Assembly: GCF_014636775.1 (NCBI RefSeq)
Contig: NZ_BMEQ01000017.1
Coordinates: 26,131 to 90,130, forward strand
Length of the DNA stretch: 64,000 nucleotides
DNA from: Kocuria dechangensis
GTDB taxonomy: Bacteria > Actinomycetota > Actinomycetes > Actinomycetales > Micrococcaceae
Reading direction: 5' to 3'
Each line of letters starts with the position of its first letter. Position 1 is the stretch's first letter. The translations under genes and the position numbers were made by a program. The notes below the pieces were generated by a model, which was not told where the DNA came from, did not search any database, and saw nothing but the letters and a program-made list of their open reading frames with translations. Of the stretch, positions 60,268 to 64,000 are shown piece by piece.

Positions 60268-60879
60268 TCAGCGCCCCACCCCGGCGTACGCGGTCCCGGC
60301 GAGCTCCTGGATCTGCTCCACGTACAGCCGGGTCTCCTCGATCGGCGGGATCCCGCCGTGGCCCAGCACCACGGTGGGCCCGGCGTTGTAGGCGGCCAGG
60401 ACCAGGTCGATCTCCTCCCGCGCGGAGGCCGGCTCGAGCGCGCTCACCATCCGCCGCAGGTCCTTGAGGTAGATGCCCTGGGCGCGGATCGCGGCCCGCG
60501 GGTCGAAGGGGTCGCCCCGCCCGTACTCCTGCCAGGTCTCCGGCATGAACTGGGCCAGCCCCTGCGCCCCCGCGGAGCTCACGGCCCGCGGGTCCCAGCG
60601 GCTCTCGACGTCCAGCTGGGCGGCCACGATCTCCGGGGGCAGCCCGGAGAACTCGGCGGCCGCCAGGACGTCCCCGGCCCACGCGTCGGGGATCGGCGCG
60701 GTCCGCACCCGGTCCGGCGGGGCGGAGGGCGCCCCGCAGCACCCGGGGGCGGTGGAGAGGGCCAGCCCCACCGTGCCGATCAGCAGCAGCACCACGGAGG
60801 CCACGAGGAACCACGGGGAGCCGCGCGGGGCGGGCTCCTGGGTCTCGGGGGGTGCCGGGGGGAGGTCGGTGATCGTCAT
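60268..60879 (-). CDS. Lytic transglycosylase-like protein
   Basis: A 203-residue protein: short cytoplasmic N-terminus, one membrane anchor (residues about 23-44), then an SLT domain. The catalytic Glu is Glu92 in LDVESRWDPRAVSSAGAQGL, followed by QFMPETWQEYG and VLAAYNAGPTVVLGHGG, all transglycosylase hallmarks. It would cleave glycan strands of peptidoglycan. Its start lies nine bases after a TAGCCT hexamer. It converges on the oxidoreductase gene with seven bases between stops. Confidence 0.9.
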   Translation of the reverse strand: MTITDLPPAPPETQEPAPRGSPWFLVASVVLLLIGTVGLALSTAPGCCGAPSAPPDRVRTAPIPDAWAGDVLAAAEFSGLPPEIVAAQLDVESRWDPRAVSSAGAQGLAQFMPETWQEYGRGDPFDPRAAIRAQGIYLKDLRRMVSALEPASAREEIDLVLAAYNAGPTVVLGHGGIPPIEETRLYVEQIQELAGTAYAGVGR

Positions 60880-60888
60880 GGGGGACCC

Positions 60889-60894
60889 AGGCTA
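60889..60894 (-). promoter_or_regulatory. Candidate -10 of the transglycosylase gene
   Basis: TAGCCT on the minus strand, nine bases before the ATG at 60879. Confidence 0.4.
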
Positions 60895-60976
60895 GGCGGG
60901 CGCCCCCGGTGCCGTCTGCCGTCTCTTGGGGGGACAGACACGCCGCCGGCCGGGCCGGCCGCGGACCCCGCACCCC

Positions 60977-60982
60977 TACGAT
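60977..60982 (+). promoter_or_regulatory. Leaderless-type -10 before the DUF456 gene
   Basis: TACGAT ends six bases before the GTG at 60989. Confidence 0.5.
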
Positions 60983-60988
60983 GGGCAG

Positions 60989-61489
60989 GTGACCGCCGAG
61001 ATCATCGCCACCATCATCACCGTCGTCCTGCTCGTCGTGGGGAGCCTCGGGATCATCTTCCCGGTGCTGCCCGGCTCCGTCCTCGTGATCGTGGGGCTGC
61101 TCGTCTGGGCGTTCACCGTCCAGGTGGTCGAGGGATGGGTGGTGCTCGGGGTCGGCGGCGCCCTGGCCGTGGCCGGCATGGCCGCGGGCGCCGTCCTCAC
61201 CGGGACCCGGCTCAAGCGGCGGCAGATCCCCAACCGGTCCCTGCTCTTCGCCGCGGTGGGCGCCGTGGTCGGCCTCTTCGTGATCCCCGTGGTCGGCCTG
61301 TTCGTCGGGTTCTTCGTGGGGCTGCTGCTGAGCGAGACCGCGCGCCAGCGCGACCTGCGCACCGCGCTGGACTCCAGCGTGGTGGCGCTCAAGGCGGCGG
61401 GCCTCGGCATCCTCGTGGAGTTCGCCTGCGCGCTCGCGGCCTCCAGCGTGTTCGTGGTCGGCGCGCTGGTCTTCTTCACCACCGCCTGA
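60989..61489 (+). CDS. DUF456 family membrane protein
   Basis: A 166-residue, four- to five-helix protein with the DUF456 pattern GSLGIIFPVLPGSVLVIVGLLV near the N-terminus and a Gly-rich helix pair (GAVVGLFVIPVVGLFVGFFVG). Function unknown. GTG start set by the promoter geometry (leaderless). A terminator follows 55 bases after the stop. Confidence 0.85.
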   Translation: MTAEIIATIITVVLLVVGSLGIIFPVLPGSVLVIVGLLVWAFTVQVVEGWVVLGVGGALAVAGMAAGAVLTGTRLKRRQIPNRSLLFAAVGAVVGLFVIPVVGLFVGFFVGLLLSETARQRDLRTALDSSVVALKAAGLGILVEFACALAASSVFVVGALVFFTTA

Positions 61490-61543
61490 GGCCGCCTGAT
61501 TCCGTCCGGGGCCTGTCCGAGGCCCCGGGCGGACCGGCGGGAG

Positions 61544-61582
61544 CGGGAGGGCCCGGGCGCGTCGCGCGCCCGGGCCCTCCCG
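61544..61582 (+). terminator. 18-bp hairpin after the DUF456 gene
   Basis: Perfect 18-bp stem (61544-61561 / 61565-61582), loop TCG, then TTCTTCGTCCTT. It may also stop the convergent moeA transcript, whose stop is 22 bases away. Confidence 0.75.
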
Positions 61583-61603
61583 TTCTTCGTCCTTCGTGCC
61601 GGC

Positions 61604-62968
61604 TCAGCGCCAGGGCAGGGGCACGACCTCGACGTCCTCGCCCGCGGCCGCGCCGCGGGGCGGGACCACGACGACGACGTCCGCGTGCGCGAGGCCGCGG
61701 AGCATGTTGGAGCCCACCCGGTCCCGCGGGAAGACCCGGTCGTCCTTCAGGTATCCCGGGACCAGGGCGGTGACCTTCTGCCCGGGCAGGTCCTCGCCGG
61801 CCGGGACGGTGCGGGTCAGCGGGGCCGGGGTGCCGTGCAGCTTGGCGAGCAGCGGCTCGGCGAGCGTGAACGTGCTGACCATCGCGGCCAGCGGGTTGCC
61901 GGGCAGGCCCACCACGAACGGGCCGTTCTCCGGCAGCCGGGCCAGGAACGTGGGGTGGCCGGGGCGCTGGGCGAGGCCGTCCAGGAGGAACACCGCGCCG
62001 AGCTCCACGAGCGCCGCCCGGACGTGGTCGGCGTGCGAGTGGCCGGTGCCGCCGGTCGTGATGACCACCTCGCACCGGGCGTCGAGCACCGAGCCCATGC
62101 CGGAGGGAGCCTCGGTGAGCGCGGCGAGCATGGCCTTGGCGGTGTCCTCGACGCGCCGCATCTGGTCCACGGAGCCGCCGAGCATCTCCACGAACGTGGG
62201 CAGCTGGGGGCCGAAGGCGTCTCGGACCTGGCCCGGCTCCGGGATGCCGTCCTCCACGACCTCGCTGCCGGTCAGCAGGATCGTCACGCGCGGGCGGCGG
62301 CGCACCGGCAGCATGTCGTGCCCGCAGACCGCGGCGAAGGCGATGTGCGCGGGGTTGAGCACGCTGGGTGCGCGCAGGATGACGTCGCCCGCGGCGACCT
62401 CCTCGCCGGTCCGGCGGATGTTCTGCCCGTAGGGGATGTCCTCCGCGGAGGGCGCGTGGGCCGCGATGGTGAGCCGCGTGTGGTCGTCGGACAGCTCCGC
62501 GTACTCGTCCCGCAGCACCGCCCGGGCGCCGGCGGGCACCAGGCCGCCGGTCACGATTCGGGTGGCCTGTCCCGGTTCCAGGTTGAGCACCGGCCGGTAG
62601 AGCTCCTTGGGCGGGATGGTGAGCATCTTGCGCGGGTCGGTCTCCACGGGCTCCGGGAACACCACGGTCCAGGGCTGGGGGCCCGCCACGGCGTAGCCGT
62701 CCATCGCGGAGGACGCATAGTGCGGCACGGGGATGGGCGCGGTGACGTCCTCGGCCAGGATCTCGCCGAGCGCCTCCCGCAGCGGCAGCCAGTGGCTGGG
62801 CAGGGCCTCGGCGGCGGCGTAGGCGAACTCCCGCGCCGCGTGCCACTCGACGTCGTGCAGGGTCTCGACCGGCTCCGGCGCCGGCGCGGGGACGTCGTCG
62901 TCGACGACGACGGGCAGCGCGTGGGTGTAGGGGCTGTTGGTGTCGTGGGGCAGGGGCAGTCCGGACAT
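61604..62968 (-). CDS. moeA: Molybdopterin molybdenumtransferase
   Basis: A 454-residue MoeA, which inserts molybdate into molybdopterin. Visible: the SSAMDGYAV block (about residues 89-97), GQATRIVTGGLVPAGARAVL, the MPT-binding domain ILLTGSEVVEDG and TTGGTGHSHADHV, and GLPGNPLAAMV. A 40-residue acidic/Pro-rich N-terminal extension is present. Last gene of a moaD-mobA-DUF6457-moeA operon; its start overlaps the DUF6457 stop (TGATG) and has a GAGGAG ribosome site. Confidence 0.92.
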   Translation of the reverse strand: MSGLPLPHDTNSPYTHALPVVVDDDVPAPAPEPVETLHDVEWHAAREFAYAAAEALPSHWLPLREALGEILAEDVTAPIPVPHYASSAMDGYAVAGPQPWTVVFPEPVETDPRKMLTIPPKELYRPVLNLEPGQATRIVTGGLVPAGARAVLRDEYAELSDDHTRLTIAAHAPSAEDIPYGQNIRRTGEEVAAGDVILRAPSVLNPAHIAFAAVCGHDMLPVRRRPRVTILLTGSEVVEDGIPEPGQVRDAFGPQLPTFVEMLGGSVDQMRRVEDTAKAMLAALTEAPSGMGSVLDARCEVVITTGGTGHSHADHVRAALVELGAVFLLDGLAQRPGHPTFLARLPENGPFVVGLPGNPLAAMVSTFTLAEPLLAKLHGTPAPLTRTVPAGEDLPGQKVTALVPGYLKDDRVFPRDRVGSNMLRGLAHADVVVVVPPRGAAAGEDVEVVPLPWR

Positions 62969-63264
62969 CAGTTCTCCTCGGGGTCGTCTCGGTCCGCGGG
63001 CACGAGCGCGGCCACGGTGTCCAGGGCACGGCGCAGGGCGGCCCGCTGGTCCTCGCCGCCGGCGACGGCGCGGCCCACGTGGTAGCCCATCAGGTAGGCG
63101 GTGGGCGGGACGGCGGGGCGCACGGTGAAGTGGGCGACGTCGCCGGTCAGGTGCAGGACGTCGTCGAGCGGGAGCTCGGCCTCCGGGGTCCCGAGGGCGT
63201 CGCGCAGCGCCACGATCCACCGTTCCAGGGTCTCGTTCTCGGCCGGGCTCAGGTCCTTGGGCAT
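62968..63264 (-). CDS. DUF6457 domain protein
   Basis: A 98-residue helical protein (LSPAENETLERWIVALRDAL ... DVAHFTVRPAVPPTAYLMGYHVG) of the DUF6457 type seen beside actinobacterial molybdenum-cofactor genes. Function unknown. Placed between mobA and moeA with an overlap to the latter and a GGGAGGAG ribosome site, so it likely has a role in cofactor insertion or storage. That role is inference. Confidence 0.75.
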   Translation of the reverse strand: MPKDLSPAENETLERWIVALRDALGTPEAELPLDDVLHLTGDVAHFTVRPAVPPTAYLMGYHVGRAVAGGEDQRAALRRALDTVAALVPADRDDPEEN

Positions 63265-63304
63265 GCCGTGCTCCTCCCCGGGCGGTGGTGCCGCCCGCTC
63301 GTGA

Positions 63305-63910
63305 TCAGCTCAGGTGGTGCCTCTGCACATCGTCCCACGTATCGACGTCCTCGGTGGCGATCTCCGGCACGGGGACCTCCCGGAGTGCCAGGTCCCGGAC
63401 GACGGAGCGCACCGACCGGCCGGCCAGGTCCCGGCCGGCGCAGGCCTCGTGCAGGACCGCGCTGCGGTAGAGCGCGGCCAGGGGCTGGCGGCGCCCGTCG
63501 GGGGTCGCGGCGATGAAGCCCGAGGCTCCGGGGCAGGTGCGCGCGGCGTCCAGCAGGAGCTCCACGGCGGTGCGCACCCCGGGCATGTCGCACGCCAGCG
63601 TCAGGGTCCAGCGCGCCGGCGGCAGCGCCTCGAGGACCCGCAGCCCCGCGGCGATCCCCGCGGCGGGGCCGCCGAACGGAGGGTCCTCGCGGGCGCGCAG
63701 CACTCCCTCCGGGAGCACGAGGTCCCCGGGCCCCACGACGACGACTCCCGCGGCCTCCCGGACCGCGTCCACCGTGCGCTCCACGAGGGTCGTGCCGTCC
63801 CGGCGCAGTCCCGCCTTGGGCGTCCCGCCCAGGCGCGAGGAGCGGCCCCCGGCCAGGATCACGGCGTGGAGGACCGCGGTCGCCGCCGGTCCGGCGGCCG
63901 TGCCGGTCAC
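63305..63910 (-). CDS. mobA: Molybdenum cofactor guanylyltransferase (MobA-like)
   Basis: A 201-residue nucleotidyltransferase with the MobA signature VILAGGRSSRLGGTPKAGL (about residues 17-35), PPFGGPAAGIAAGL, TLACDMPGVR (metal Asp) and a C-terminal TEDVDTWDDVQR. It would attach GMP or another nucleotide to molybdopterin. The GTG start lies four bases after the moaD stop. Nucleotide specificity (GTP or CTP) cannot be read from this sequence. Confidence 0.88.
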   Translation of the reverse strand: MTGTAAGPAATAVLHAVILAGGRSSRLGGTPKAGLRRDGTTLVERTVDAVREAAGVVVVGPGDLVLPEGVLRAREDPPFGGPAAGIAAGLRVLEALPPARWTLTLACDMPGVRTAVELLLDAARTCPGASGFIAATPDGRRQPLAALYRSAVLHEACAGRDLAGRSVRSVVRDLALREVPVPEIATEDVDTWDDVQRHHLS

Positions 63911-63914
63911 CGGT

Positions 63915-64000
63915 TCACCCGCCGGAGAACGGGGGGAGGACGTCGAGGGTCGCTCCGGCCGGGACCTCGGCGCCGGGGTCGGGGCAGGCCACCCCGTCGA
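63915..64000 (-). CDS. moaD: MoaD-like sulfur carrier, C-terminal part
   Basis: The last 28 codons of a gene cut by the window edge: the visible C-terminus reads ...ACPDPGAEVPAGATLDVLPPFSGG, and the terminal Gly-Gly is the activated tail of the molybdopterin synthase small subunit. Frame read directly from the DNA. It precedes mobA by four bases in the same operon. Confidence 0.85.
   Translation of the reverse strand, partial: DGVACPDPGAEVPAGATLDVLPPFSGG

Noticed and set aside
61490..63910. A molybdenum-cofactor riboswitch
   Set aside because: The spacers inside the operon are very short, and the true operon leader lies outside the window, so there is nothing to judge.

Overview
The window is very GC-rich DNA (GTG starts are common, and most intergenic -10 hexamers look like TAGGCT or TACGCT). 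Its gene content is typical of a Micrococcaceae actinobacterium: an actinobacterial-type Mrp operon, the 180-kDa NAD-glutamate dehydrogenase, a DUF2617/DUF4178/DUF350/spermidine-synthase block, and DUF6457 among molybdenum-cofactor genes. A Kocuria-like genome is my best guess. This is inferred from gene content and protein style, not from a database search. The region is chromosomal and mostly housekeeping or stress/transport. I see no phage, transposase, plasmid or CRISPR genes.

Layout. 0-4.4 kb: a gamma-glutamyltransferase-like gene, a convergent fadH-type flavoenzyme carrying an apparent one-base frameshift near its start, and a small acidic protein. 4.4-6 kb: dps and an EEP-fold hydrolase. 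6-16 kb: a tightly overlapped eight-gene Mrp-like antiporter operon (F, G, DUF4040-B, C, three NuoL/M/N-type subunits, E; no ordinary MrpA), followed by a P-type cation ATPase. 16-24 kb: DUF1028, CapA-like lipoprotein, a second EEP protein, a GH65 phosphorylase with a decayed HAD domain, serA, and a divergent GH26 glycosidase. 25-28.4 kb: secreted M14 carboxypeptidase (with a perfect CRP/GlxR-type palindrome in its promoter), a PGRP-type amidase, and tRNA-Leu(CAG) facing a 26-bp bidirectional hairpin. 28.5-37 kb: FNT channel, YdjM-like protein, a DJ-1-like pseudoenzyme, an acyltransferase, two metallophosphoesterases, a YdcF-like protein and a thioesterase. The second phosphoesterase sits between two copies of a large palindrome plus 31-bp-period repeat element.

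37-41.4 kb: a dehydroshikimate dehydratase (QsuB type) and shikimate-type transporter operon divergent from an IclR regulator, with an IclR-like operator between them; this should feed shikimate-pathway compounds to protocatechuate. 41.4-45.1 kb: a DUF4178-DUF2617-lipoprotein-DUF350-membrane spermidine synthase block of unknown joint function. 45.2-53.8 kb: aldo/keto reductase, TPR and PLDc_N-like genes, then DUF2382, large catalase, an SDR39U1 epimerase, small acidic proteins and a histidine phosphatase. 53.9-60.3 kb: NAD-glutamate dehydrogenase with a coupled phytoene-dehydrogenase-like oxidoreductase. 60.3-64 kb: lytic transglycosylase, DUF456, and a molybdenum-cofactor operon (moaD, mobA, DUF6457, moeA) running off the right edge.

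Cross-cutting signals: (i) three genes without a Shine-Dalgarno sequence start on GTGA overlaps with short Arg/Pro-rich upstream leader ORFs; (ii) several genes have a -10 hexamer exactly six bases before the start codon, implying leaderless mRNAs; (iii) three independent 12-bp-period tandem arrays lie in intergenic spacers; (iv) very long GC-rich hairpins close many transcription units.
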